The translations under genes and the position numbers were made by a program. DNA of 42,163 bases, from IMG/VR virus record IMGVR_UViG_3300046011_007592, positions 1 through 42,163 of that record; one strand, written 5' to 3'. Shown one piece after another: positions 6,273 through 13,635 of the stretch (position 1 is its first letter; every line of letters begins with the position of its first letter). The notes beneath the pieces are model-generated. The model worked only from the letters and a program-made list of their open reading frames with translations. It was not told where the DNA came from and did not search any database. The stretch comes from a virus.

Positions 6273-6922
6273 GGGCCGCCGTCGAACAAGCCATCCTCGA
6301 TCTGGGTGGGTGGCTCTGTGACAACACCGTCGAAGTGTTCGAGGAGCAGCCGGAGATCGACACGATCCGCGGCCAGCTGCAGGACGCCCTCGACAAAGTT
6401 CAGGACGACCACGTCCAAACCTCGATGTGCATCTGGGAGCACCTGTTCGGCCTCCGGGACAGTGAGCTCTTCGCAACCCAAGGCGTCTGCGAAATGCGGG
6501 ACCGGGCTGTCGAGCTGACCCCGTGGGTCGAGGAAGTCTACGCCCTGATGGACCTTGAGGCGAAGGACATGGAAGCCTTCGACCTGGGCATCGTGCCGAT
6601 GATCCTCGACTGGGTCGAGTGGGACGCCAACGGCCGGCCGACCACACACCCGGCCGGCGCCATTGCCGATCAGGTCTCGGACCTGATCCTGAACCGGCCC
6701 CCTCAAACCACCTACCGGGTGTTGACCAGCCGGCGCTTCGTGTCTCGACACGTCAACTCCTGCGACTTCACCGGCACCTCCCCGGCCGACGCCCGTGCGA
6801 AGGCCCAGGCCGCCATCGACAACGGCACCTGGGACCCGACCGACGACTACGTCGAACAGGGCTCCGGCTGGGACGATGCCGACCCCTTCGAAATCGACGA
6901 CGTCGTGGTGATGGTGCGATGA
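6269..6922 (+). CDS. Hypothetical protein, 217 aa
   Basis: Starts at a GTG overlapping the previous stop (GTGA) and ends with an ATGA coupling. Residues 1-115 are helical and acidic. The C-terminal part (TYRVLTSRRFVSRHVNSCDF, then SPADARAKAQAAIDNG) has the beta-helix pattern seen in several small neighbours. No enzyme motif is recognised. Confidence 0.65.
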   Translation: MRAAVEQAILDLGGWLCDNTVEVFEEQPEIDTIRGQLQDALDKVQDDHVQTSMCIWEHLFGLRDSELFATQGVCEMRDRAVELTPWVEEVYALMDLEAKDMEAFDLGIVPMILDWVEWDANGRPTTHPAGAIADQVSDLILNRPPQTTYRVLTSRRFVSRHVNSCDFTGTSPADARAKAQAAIDNGTWDPTDDYVEQGSGWDDADPFEIDDVVVMVR

Positions 6923-7191
6923 CCGAAGTCGAGTTCAACCCTCGCTTCGCCGCCTACAGCCGGGCCCACAACCGATCCGAGGACGACCAGCTGGCGCATG
7001 ACCGCAAGGTCTCCCCCGGCGGCTCGATGGTCGGCTTCCTGCTGTGGAACCGTGAACAGCTCCTCGCCTTCGGCGCGGAGCGGCCGGACTGCTTCTGCTT
7101 CGGCAACCTGATCGACCACGACGCCTACGACGCGTGGCTTCTGGAGACCTTCTCCCTCGACACCCTGAAACAGGAGCCGCCCCATGGCTGA
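6919..7191 (+). CDS. Hypothetical small protein
   Basis: Encodes 90 residues, starting in an ATGA overlap. It has the segments FAAYSRAHNRSEDDQLAHDR and FLLWNREQLLAFGAERPDCFCFGNL. The CFCF pair and a C-terminal helix are the only distinguishing features. It overlaps the next gene by 8 nt. No family is recognised. Confidence 0.6.
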   Translation: MTEVEFNPRFAAYSRAHNRSEDDQLAHDRKVSPGGSMVGFLLWNREQLLAFGAERPDCFCFGNLIDHDAYDAWLLETFSLDTLKQEPPHG

Positions 7192-7633
7192 CTACGTCTC
7201 CGCCTCCATCATCCTCGGCGGCAAAATCCCCGAAGCCAAGCTGAACCAGCTGACCACGGCCATCATGCACGACGCAGCCGGCCCTGAAGCTGGGGAGACC
7301 TTCGGCGACATCGACGAGATCCTGGCCTACCTCCGAGCCGGCGAGGTCATCGAGCTCTTCGACGACCAGGCCCGATGGGGCGAGTTCGAGCAGATCCAGA
7401 ACGCCTGCCACGAGCTGGACCTCAGCTTCCGGCGCCACAACGAGGCCAAGTACGAGATCCAGGAGGAGATCCTGATCTGGACGGCTGAGACCAACGTCTT
7501 CCGGACGTTCAACTCCATCAACGCCGAGCCGGCCATCCCCCTGTCCGTGCTCGAGGCCGGCGATCCGGTCGCGATCATCGAGCAGCTGAAGTGGGCCCGC
7601 GACTTCACCCCGCCCCCTCTGGAGATCACCTGA
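7184..7633 (+). CDS. Hypothetical protein, 149 aa
   Basis: It begins YVSASIILGGKIPEAKLNQLTTAI, followed by DIDEILAYLRAGEVIELFDDQARWGEFEQIQNAC and a strand-rich second half ending with a helix. It looks like a soluble alpha/beta protein. The start overlaps the previous gene by 8 nt and the end is TGATG-coupled. No known family is recognised. Confidence 0.65.
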   Translation: MADYVSASIILGGKIPEAKLNQLTTAIMHDAAGPEAGETFGDIDEILAYLRAGEVIELFDDQARWGEFEQIQNACHELDLSFRRHNEAKYEIQEEILIWTAETNVFRTFNSINAEPAIPLSVLEAGDPVAIIEQLKWARDFTPPPLEIT

Positions 7634-8067
7634 TGCCCGCCGACTACAGATACAGCGGGACCGTCCCGCTCAAGCCGGATGCCGACCCCGAGGTCATCCT
7701 ACAGACCTACGAGCGCAACGTCGGCGAAGTGCTCGACCCCGGCATGCCTGGGTCCTTCAGGACCGAGTACGGCGAGGTCATCATCAGCTTCGAGGGTGAC
7801 GAGTTCGGCTACGAAGTCGACGGCACCTTCTCCGGCGGCTTCGGCAGCGACTTCGAGGACTTCCTCAAAGAGGTCTCCGCCAAGCACGCCGCCGCCGCCT
7901 GGGTCGACTACGGACCCGACGACACCACCACCATCTACGGCCCGACCGCTGCGCTGCGCTGTGCAGCGTTGATCAAGCTCAGGTTCGACGAGCTCCAACA
8001 CGCCCAGTCGCGATACGACGACGCCATTATACTGAGTACAAAACATGAAGCTCCTGCTGCTGACTGA
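7633..8067 (+). CDS. Hypothetical protein, 144 aa
   Basis: Starts at the ATG in a TGATG overlap. It consists of strand-rich segments (VIISFEGDEFGYEVDGTFSGGF), an acidic helix (FEDFLKEVSAKHAAAAW) and a C-terminal helix. Its 3' end contains the third palindromic RBS element and the first 23 nt of the next gene, so that element is under coding constraint here. No family is recognised. Confidence 0.65.
   Translation: MPADYRYSGTVPLKPDADPEVILQTYERNVGEVLDPGMPGSFRTEYGEVIISFEGDEFGYEVDGTFSGGFGSDFEDFLKEVSAKHAAAAWVDYGPDDTTTIYGPTAALRCAALIKLRFDELQHAQSRYDDAIILSTKHEAPAAD
8027..8041 (+). promoter_or_regulatory. Palindromic RBS element, variant copy 3
   Basis: TTATAC-TGA-GTACAA, matching TTATAC-GGA-GTATAA at 13 of 15 positions, with the ATG at 8045. 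It is located inside the end of the previous coding region. The centre is TGAG rather than GGAG, so the Shine-Dalgarno sequence is weaker while most of the dyad is kept. Confidence 0.5.
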
Positions 8068-8449
8068 TCAGCAATTCCACCACACCCTCGCCGGCCTGCG
8101 CGCCCTGCAATACGACTTCGAGCAGGGCGACGAGCGCTGGGCCGACATCGCCACCGACGAGAACCAGGTCGCTCGCTTCACGTCCGAAGAGCTCGACGAG
8201 CTGTGCGACGCCATCAACTGCAACGAGCCCAGCTCCGGCGCCGTCTTCACCTACCTCTGCGACGCCCAGAAGGCGGCCGAGCCCCAGCTGAACGCCTACC
8301 GCGATAGGGCCGACGGCATGGACTACGTCCGTGAGGGTCAGGTCGAGATCGACGACAACGCCATCGTGAGCAAGGGCGAAGACGCCGGCGCCTACGTCAT
8401 GGGTTGGGTGTGGGTCGACGACGACGTCGCCGGAATTTATACGGAGTAG
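8045..8449 (+). CDS. Hypothetical protein, 134 aa
   Basis: A mostly helical N-terminal part (QQFHHTLAGLRALQYDFEQGDERW) is followed by ELCDAINCN and a C-terminal strand-rich end (EGQVEIDDNAIVSKGEDAGAYVMGWVWVDDD). That tail pattern is frequent in phage early proteins of unknown role. Palindromic RBS copies lie at both its start and its stop. Confidence 0.65.
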   Translation: MKLLLLTDQQFHHTLAGLRALQYDFEQGDERWADIATDENQVARFTSEELDELCDAINCNEPSSGAVFTYLCDAQKAAEPQLNAYRDRADGMDYVREGQVEIDDNAIVSKGEDAGAYVMGWVWVDDDVAGIYTE

Positions 8450-8451
8450 AA
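8437..8451 (+). promoter_or_regulatory. Palindromic RBS element, variant copy 4
   Basis: TTATAC-GGA-GTAGAA, one mismatch from the perfect element, with intact GGAG 8 nt before ATG 8455. It overlaps the stop codon of the preceding gene. It drives at most a two-codon reading frame (see 8455-8463). Confidence 0.6.
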
Positions 8452-8454
8452 AAG

Positions 8455-8463
8455 ATGAAGTAA
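8455..8463 (+). CDS. Possible two-codon minigene ATG-AAG-TAA
   Basis: A consensus-like Shine-Dalgarno (GGAG, 8443-8446) leads to ATG-AAG-TAA, which can encode only Met-Lys. Such minigenes (the lambda bar minigenes are a known example) can stall ribosomes or deplete a tRNA. Alternatively it is the remnant of a gene deleted after its first two codons: the gene at 8045 also starts ATG-AAG. A terminator follows 34 nt later. Confidence 0.3.
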   Translation: MK

Positions 8464-8496
8464 TCAACCCCCGATACCCATAGTTCACGAATAAAG

Positions 8497-8528
8497 AGCC
8501 CGGCCGGCGTGATGCGGCCGGGCTTTTT
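8497..8528 (+). terminator. Intrinsic terminator
   Basis: A 10-bp stem AGCCCGGCCG/CGGCCGGGCT with an 8-nt loop and a T tract. It ends the left small-gene array. The next start codon (8553) is only about 25 nt further on. Confidence 0.85.
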
Positions 8529-8552
8529 CGTCTTCCCCACTGGGCTAAGCAA

Positions 8553-8747
8553 ATGAGTGCCTTCCCAATCCTCCTGTCGAACCCGACAGATGACCCGCAG
8601 ATCAACGCGAACATGCGGGACGATTTCCACAGACCTGACTTCCTGCCTCGACGACTGAAGCGGCTGCAAGCCGCCCTCGTTACAGGACAGGGCAACCCAG
8701 CCGCAGTCGAAGCGGCGATCAAAATCTATGAGGAACTGACGAAATGA
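8553..8747 (+). CDS. Hypothetical small protein upstream of rIIA
   Basis: Encodes 64 residues. It is basic in the middle (FLPRRLKRLQAALVTGQG), with a C-terminal helix (PAAVEAAIKIYEELTK). The ATGA overlap with rIIA indicates co-translation. There is no good Shine-Dalgarno sequence of its own. No family is recognised. Confidence 0.6.
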   Translation: MSAFPILLSNPTDDPQINANMRDDFHRPDFLPRRLKRLQAALVTGQGNPAAVEAAIKIYEELTK

Positions 8748-10795
8748 AACTCGCTACTCTCGATCGGCAGCTCGAAATGAGCGGCGGTCAGAACACCTCC
8801 AGCTTCCGCATCGGCGATGTGGCGAAGGTGTTCAGCATCATGTCGGACTCCATGTACTCCGACAAACCCCTCGCTGTGGTGCGCGAGCTGATCTGCAACG
8901 CCCTGGACGCCAACCCGTCGGGCCAGTTCATCGTTTCCGCCCCGCACAGCATGAGCCCGATGTTCTCGGTGAAGGACGCCGGCCCGGGCATCAGCCACGA
9001 ATTCATGATGGACCACTACCTGGCCCTGGGCTACTCGACCAAGGACGGTGACGACACCGCGGTCGGGGGTTTCGGGGTCGGCCGCATGGCCGCTCTCGCC
9101 TACACCGACCGCTGGACCGCTATCTCGATCACCGGGGGCCGGCGCCGCACCTACATCATCATCCGCGGCGCGGACGGCATTCCGGCCATCACCATGGCGG
9201 CCGATGTTCCGACCAATGAGCCGACCGGGTTCGAAGTCCAGGTCGCCATCAAGGCGGCTGACTACAACACCTTTGCGGACAAGATCGTCAAGATCCTGAC
9301 CTGGATGCCCGAGGGCAGCTGGGTCGTCCACGGGGTCGTCGCCCCACGTGAACAGAACTGGATCGTCCGCAAGCCGACGTACCTGCTGCGAGCCCCCTCC
9401 CGCACCAGCTACGGCTTCAGCATGCTGCAGGCCAATCTCCGAGTGCTGATGGGGCCGGTGGCCTACGGCGTCGACTGGAGCCAGACCTCCGTCAAGCTCC
9501 CGGCGTCGATCATCCCGATCTTCCAGGTCGGCGAACTGAGCCTGGCGCCCAGCCGCGAGGCCCTGTCCTACGACAAGCGGACGATCGAGGTCCTCGAGTC
9601 CCGGGCGGCCGAGATCATGGCCTCTCTGGTCACCGACATCCGAGCTCTGGAGCCGGCCCTCGGCAAGGTCGCCGCGCTGACCCTGACGCAGCAGCTGAAG
9701 ACCTGTGGTCTCAGCGACGTGTTCACAGCGTGGAACAAGGCCAACGGTCTCTACAGGAAGAACGAGGATGGGCACAGCCAGCGTATCCCGGGCCAGGGCG
9801 AGTACTTCAAGAACAGTCGCGAGGAATTCACCCTCCGCAACGACGTCTCCGTCTGGAAGCCGTCGAACCGGGGAGGGAGCATTTCACCCAGCCCCGAGCA
9901 CCTCGGAAGCCACGCCGAAAGCTACGTTCACCATCTGGAGAAGACGATCTTCGTCTTCCACGACCTGACGGAAGATCGTGCTCCCCGGGTGCGCGAACGG
10001 CTCCAGGCCCTGCACTCGGCCTCGATCTCCCGCTACGTCGTCGTCTACCCCAGCCCGAAGATCCCCAACCTCGCCGCCCTGCGGCGTGAGCTGGACGATC
10101 TGCCTCACGTCCAGTCCTGCAATCTGTCGGACGGGGAAGTCGAGGATCGGGTCAAGGCAGCCCGTATGAAGCTGTCGGTCTACGAGTTCTCCAGGGAGCA
10201 CGGCAAGTGGACCATCGGCCGCGGCGGCTACGACGACGACATCTGGATCCCCTTCTGCGGCGCTGACCCGGAGGATGGCTTCCAGCCGTATCGCTCGATC
10301 GGCCTGGTCACCCCGACGAGCATCGCGGGTCTGCCCAAGGCCGCTCAGAAGGAACTGAAGCCCGACCCGGCCCGGCGTCTGGACAACTACGTCAACGCCT
10401 GGATCGAGACGGCTCTCAAGGGCCACAGCGCCCTCGAGACCTTCGACGCCGAAGAGACGATCGGGACGATCAACGCCGACCCGGCCACCTCCGCCCTCTG
10501 GATGACGCTGCTCCGCGCGCCGGACCTTTTCCCCGTCGCCCTCCGGCGCCGTGCGCAGGGCCTGCGAGACCACAACAGGAACAACCCCACTGACGTCGCA
10601 TTCCTGCGCCGTGCGGCGAGCGAGAACCTGACGACCCTGCCGGCCCCCAAGGACCGGACGGGCATTCTCCCGCTTCTGCAGGAGTTCGCCAAGAGCAACC
10701 CGCAGCTGACCCTGCTTCTGCAGATCGCCCACAAGACGATCGACATGGACTACAGCCCCGAGCAACTGAAGCTCATCAAGGAAACGATGAAATGA
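8744..10795 (+). CDS. rIIA: RIIA-like GHKL ATPase
   Basis: Encodes 683 residues. The N-terminus carries the GHKL (gyrase/Hsp90/MutL) ATP fold: N-box E48-x3-N52-x2-D55 in VRELICNALDA, DAGPG at 78-82 and the glycine loop GGFGVG at 108-113. Together with the adjacent RIIB homologue this marks it as a T4 RIIA-type protein. In T4, RIIA/RIIB are membrane-associated and protect the infection against prophage-encoded exclusion (lambda Rex). Their biochemical activity is not settled. The C-terminal half shows no further motif. It starts in an ATGA overlap with the gene at 8553 and ends in one with rIIB. Confidence 0.85.
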   Translation: MKLATLDRQLEMSGGQNTSSFRIGDVAKVFSIMSDSMYSDKPLAVVRELICNALDANPSGQFIVSAPHSMSPMFSVKDAGPGISHEFMMDHYLALGYSTKDGDDTAVGGFGVGRMAALAYTDRWTAISITGGRRRTYIIIRGADGIPAITMAADVPTNEPTGFEVQVAIKAADYNTFADKIVKILTWMPEGSWVVHGVVAPREQNWIVRKPTYLLRAPSRTSYGFSMLQANLRVLMGPVAYGVDWSQTSVKLPASIIPIFQVGELSLAPSREALSYDKRTIEVLESRAAEIMASLVTDIRALEPALGKVAALTLTQQLKTCGLSDVFTAWNKANGLYRKNEDGHSQRIPGQGEYFKNSREEFTLRNDVSVWKPSNRGGSISPSPEHLGSHAESYVHHLEKTIFVFHDLTEDRAPRVRERLQALHSASISRYVVVYPSPKIPNLAALRRELDDLPHVQSCNLSDGEVEDRVKAARMKLSVYEFSREHGKWTIGRGGYDDDIWIPFCGADPEDGFQPYRSIGLVTPTSIAGLPKAAQKELKPDPARRLDNYVNAWIETALKGHSALETFDAEETIGTINADPATSALWMTLLRAPDLFPVALRRRAQGLRDHNRNNPTDVAFLRRAASENLTTLPAPKDRTGILPLLQEFAKSNPQLTLLLQIAHKTIDMDYSPEQLKLIKETMK

Positions 10796-11994
10796 TCCCG
10801 TTCTACATTCAGAGTGTGGACAGCGTTACTGTCCTCAAGTCGGACGGAAGTCCGTTCACCCTCACCAACGATCAGCCGGCCTACGAGCGTCTGATCCGCG
10901 CCATCCTCGCCGGCGATCAGGCCGAGATCGCCAAGATCGCCGACGTCGCCCTGGCGCTCGGGGATCTCCTCGGCAAGTTCGGCGAGGTCACCGTCTACCA
11001 CGGCCACGTCACCTTCCGGGGCGAGCCGCTGCACAACTACCTGGTCCAGCGGATCGTCGAGATGGTGCAGACCGGCCTGCCGTTCGAGCCGATGGCCAAC
11101 CTCCTGAACAACGTGCTGCTCAACCCCAGCCGGCGCGCCGTGCAGGACCTCTACCGTTGGCTCGAGGCCGGCAAGCTGCCGATCACCCCGGACGGGCACA
11201 TCGTCGCCTACAAGATCGTCAAGTCCGACTACCTGGACGTCTACTCGGGGACCTTCGACAACACCCCGGGCAACGTCTGCGAGATGCCGCGGAACATGGT
11301 CAACGAGGACCCCGAGCAGACCTGCGCGGACGGCCTGCACTTCTGCTCCGCCGAGTACCTGCCGTCCTACGGCGGCTTCAACGCCGATCGGAAGATCGTC
11401 CTGGTCAAGGTCCACCCGCGCGACGTCGTCGCCTTCCCGACCGACTACAACCTCAGCAAGGCCCGCTGCTGCCGCTACGAGGTGCTGCAGGAGATCGACC
11501 AGGACACGGCCACGACCTTCTTCCCTCAGAACGAGTTCGTGTTCGGGCCGGCATCGATCACCGCCGGCGACTTGGTGATGATCAAGCCCGAGGTCGACAG
11601 GTACGGACTGCGGAACGAACCGGGCCCCTTCAAGGTCATCGAGACCGACACGGCCGGCGAAGACTGCAACGGTGATCGGGGCTACGCGGTCGTCGAGACT
11701 CGCCTGAACCAGTACCACCCCGCCCCCGGCTTCAAGTACCCGATCGGCATCTTCGAGCTGGTCGAGTCGGACGACGACGACACCTCCTGGATCGATGAGG
11801 ACGACGACGAAGACGAGGCGGCGACGATCCTGACCCGGATCGAGCTCATCGAGAGCCAGCTCGGCCTCACCCCGATGCTCAAGAGCATCCCCGAGCGTCT
11901 CGACGCGATCGACCACGAGCTGGGGCTCACCGAAAAGCTCACCCCGTTGGTCGCCCGCATCGACCGCGCCGAGAGCCAGCTGGGTCTTTCCTAA
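10792..11994 (+). CDS. rIIB: RIIB-like protein
   Basis: Encodes 400 residues. The central region has the RIIB signature: NLLNNVLLNPSRRAVQDLYRWLE, PITPDGHIVAYKIV, DNTPG, CADGLHFCSAEYLPSYGG and VHPRDVVAFPTDYN. An acidic linker (about 322-345, rich in D/E) is followed by three LIESQLGL/LDAIDHELGL-type heptad repeats, a predicted coiled coil for self-association. It starts in an ATGA overlap with rIIA, so the two are probably made in fixed proportion. By analogy with T4 it acts with RIIA against superinfection or prophage exclusion. Confidence 0.88.
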   Translation: MIPFYIQSVDSVTVLKSDGSPFTLTNDQPAYERLIRAILAGDQAEIAKIADVALALGDLLGKFGEVTVYHGHVTFRGEPLHNYLVQRIVEMVQTGLPFEPMANLLNNVLLNPSRRAVQDLYRWLEAGKLPITPDGHIVAYKIVKSDYLDVYSGTFDNTPGNVCEMPRNMVNEDPEQTCADGLHFCSAEYLPSYGGFNADRKIVLVKVHPRDVVAFPTDYNLSKARCCRYEVLQEIDQDTATTFFPQNEFVFGPASITAGDLVMIKPEVDRYGLRNEPGPFKVIETDTAGEDCNGDRGYAVVETRLNQYHPAPGFKYPIGIFELVESDDDDTSWIDEDDDEDEAATILTRIELIESQLGLTPMLKSIPERLDAIDHELGLTEKLTPLVARIDRAESQLGLS

Positions 11995-12004
11995 CCTCAA
12001 CCAG

Positions 12005-12034
12005 AGCCCCGGCCGGCTGCAACCAGCCGGGGCT
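12005..12034 (+). promoter_or_regulatory. Strong stem-loop without T tract between rIIB and the next gene
   Basis: Stem AGCCCCGGC/GCCGGGGCT (12005-12013 with 12026-12034). It is followed by GCAGGAG, the Shine-Dalgarno sequence of the gene at 12050, rather than by T residues. It is therefore better explained as an RNA processing, stability or translation-control stem than as a terminator. Confidence 0.55.
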
Positions 12035-12049
12035 GCAGGAGACTACATC

Positions 12050-12244
12050 ATGTCCCTCACCGAGAAAATCGAAGCCGCCTGGCTCGACCGAGCCAAGGCC
12101 AGCGGCCTCAAGCCCGCCAGCAGGAAATACGACATTGCGGAGGTCGAGTTCTTCGTCGGCGCCATGGCCTGCATGGACGCCCAGGGCCAGATCCTGCCTC
12201 CGAAGTGGGTGATCGCGATCATGTCCGGGAGGCCGGTCGCGTGA
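12050..12244 (+). CDS. Hypothetical small protein
   Basis: Encodes 64 residues, with GGAG 8 nt before the ATG. It has helix LTEKIEAAWLDRAKASGL, then KYDIAEVEFFVGAMACMDAQGQILPPKWVIAIMSG. The composition is typical of small phage proteins with no assigned role. It ends in a GTGA overlap with the next gene. Confidence 0.65.
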   Translation: MSLTEKIEAAWLDRAKASGLKPASRKYDIAEVEFFVGAMACMDAQGQILPPKWVIAIMSGRPVA

Positions 12245-12498
12245 GCCCCGATCTCATCATCCCCTTCACCATCGTCGCCACCATCGGCTTCATCTGGGTC
12301 GTCATCGTCGCCCGACGGCAGCCCACCAAGAACCAGGCCCTGGCCGACGAGGTGATCGCCGAGCTGCAAACCGCCGGGCTCACGCCGGCCCAGATCGAGG
12401 CGATCGACCTCTGGTCCTGGTCCAGCCGCGTGGGCTGGCACTCCATCCACCTGGACCCCGAGCGGTTCCCGATCTTCGCTGAAAGGATGCGTAGCTGA
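12241..12498 (+). CDS. Small membrane-anchored protein
   Basis: Encodes 85 residues from a GTG start overlapping the previous stop. Residues about 4-22 (LIIPFTIVATIGFIWVVIV) form a membrane helix. A polar, helical domain follows (LADEVIAELQTAGLTPAQIEAI), probably cytoplasmic because of the ARRQPTK positive cluster. No family is recognised. It is TGATG-coupled to the next gene. Confidence 0.65.
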   Translation: MSPDLIIPFTIVATIGFIWVVIVARRQPTKNQALADEVIAELQTAGLTPAQIEAIDLWSWSSRVGWHSIHLDPERFPIFAERMRS

Positions 12499-12758
12499 TG
12501 GCACGCTCTGCCTATTTCGACGGCCACAACCGTCTTCTGAACCACCCCGGCACCGAGCCGTGCCCGGCCTTCTTCGCCGACGACAACTGGGTCTCCTGCT
12601 GGATCCTCAGCGACGAGGAGATGGCCGAGATCGCCAAGACCGGCAAGGTCTGGCTGGCGATCAACACCCCCGCGGCCACGCCGCCCGCCCCCATGCACGT
12701 CTCCGGCCACGCCCTGATCGAGCCGGTCACCCCCGTCAAGAAGTTGATCCTGCCATGA
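12498..12758 (+). CDS. Hypothetical small protein
   Basis: Encodes 86 residues. It has CPAFFADDNWVSCWILSDEEMAEIAKTG and a proline-rich centre (NTPAATPPAPMHVSGHALIEP). It is soluble, with two cysteines. Couplings by TGATG upstream and ATGA downstream put it in the post-rIIB small-gene operon. No family is recognised. Confidence 0.6.
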   Translation: MARSAYFDGHNRLLNHPGTEPCPAFFADDNWVSCWILSDEEMAEIAKTGKVWLAINTPAATPPAPMHVSGHALIEPVTPVKKLILP

Positions 12759-13096
12759 CCACCTACCGCGCAACCATCGACGTCTCCGCCCAGTCCATCG
12801 CCGACATGATGGTCGGCGCCATCGAGGGCGGCAGCACCTACTGGTGCGGCCATATCGACCTCGGCGGCAAGGACTACTCGAAGGCCGAGACCTACGAGAA
12901 CCCCTTCGCCTTCACCGTCACGGACGATGACGGCGACGTCACCGTCATGGACAACATCTCGGTCCAGAAGGGGATCGAGCTCATGGCCGGCGACTTTCCG
13001 ACCCACTTCGCCGACATGATGCAGGAGGAGTGGGACGCCGAAACCGCCGACGTCTTCTTCCAGCTCTGCGCGCTGGGGGAGCTGGTCTATGGGTAG
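12755..13096 (+). CDS. Conserved phage-type hypothetical protein
   Basis: Encodes 113 residues. The segment SIADMMVGAIEGGSTYWCGHIDL near the N-terminus matches a pattern (helix, then A-x-EGG-x-x-YW) recurring in uncharacterised phage proteins. The C-terminal part is helical (IELMAGDFPTHFADMMQEEWDAE) with a cysteine near the end. Function is unknown. It starts in an ATGA overlap and overlaps the next gene by 8 nt. Confidence 0.65.
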   Translation: MTTYRATIDVSAQSIADMMVGAIEGGSTYWCGHIDLGGKDYSKAETYENPFAFTVTDDDGDVTVMDNISVQKGIELMAGDFPTHFADMMQEEWDAETADVFFQLCALGELVYG

Positions 13097-13400
13097 CCTC
13101 TTCACGAGCCCGCAGCGTGAGCAGCTGCTCGCCAACTGCGGCCAGGACAACCCGTTCCCCGTCGTGAAGCTGTTCACGCCCTTCGCCAACTGCACCTGGC
13201 TGCTCACCGAGATCGATCCCGACAACGAGGACTACGCCTTCGGTCTCTGTGACCTGGGCATGGGCTTCCCCGAGCTGGGCTACGTCGACCTGGGCGAGAT
13301 CCGCAGCGTCGGCGTCGAGCGGGACATGCACTTCACCCCGAACATGCCGATCAGCGACTACGCCGATCAGGCCCATCGAAAAGGATACATCGTCGCATGA
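13089..13400 (+). CDS. DUF2958 family protein
   Basis: Encodes 103 residues, matching DUF2958 along its whole length: LLANCGQ, PVVKLFTPFANCTWLLTEIDP, FGLCDLGMGFPELGYVDLGEI, ERDMHF and DYADQAH. The family is widespread on plasmids, conjugative elements and phages. No biochemical function is established. It is coupled to both neighbours by overlaps. Confidence 0.85.
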   Translation: MGSLFTSPQREQLLANCGQDNPFPVVKLFTPFANCTWLLTEIDPDNEDYAFGLCDLGMGFPELGYVDLGEIRSVGVERDMHFTPNMPISDYADQAHRKGYIVA

Positions 13401-13630
13401 TCCGCCAACCTGTCGTCTCCTCGAACGTCGTCTCCGCCGGCTACAGCGCCGGCCTCATGGAGGTCGAGTTCGCCACGGGCGTCTACCGCTACTCCGGCGT
13501 CCCCGAGGACGTCTACGGGGCCTTCCTGGCCTCCAACAGCAAGGGTCGCTTCGTGCAGACCCACCTCAAGGACGTCTACCCGTTCGAGAAGGTCGCCACC
13601 CCCTCCGTCAACACCATCGTTCAAGGATAA
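13397..13630 (+). CDS. KTSC domain protein
   Basis: Encodes 77 residues: PVVSSNVVSAGYSAGLMEVEF, YRYSGVP, FLASNSKGRFVQTHLKDVYP. This is the KTSC domain pattern (SS-N-x-x-x-x-x-Y ... L-x-V-x-F ... Y-x-Y-x-x-V-P ... S-x-G). KTSC domains occur alone or fused to nucleic-acid enzymes. Their own role is uncertain. It starts in an ATGA overlap. Confidence 0.85.
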   Translation: MIRQPVVSSNVVSAGYSAGLMEVEFATGVYRYSGVPEDVYGAFLASNSKGRFVQTHLKDVYPFEKVATPSVNTIVQG

Positions 13631-13635
13631 TTCTC

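Noticed and set aside
12005-12034. Intrinsic terminator after rIIB
   Set aside because: The stem is strong but is followed by GCAGGAG rather than a T tract.
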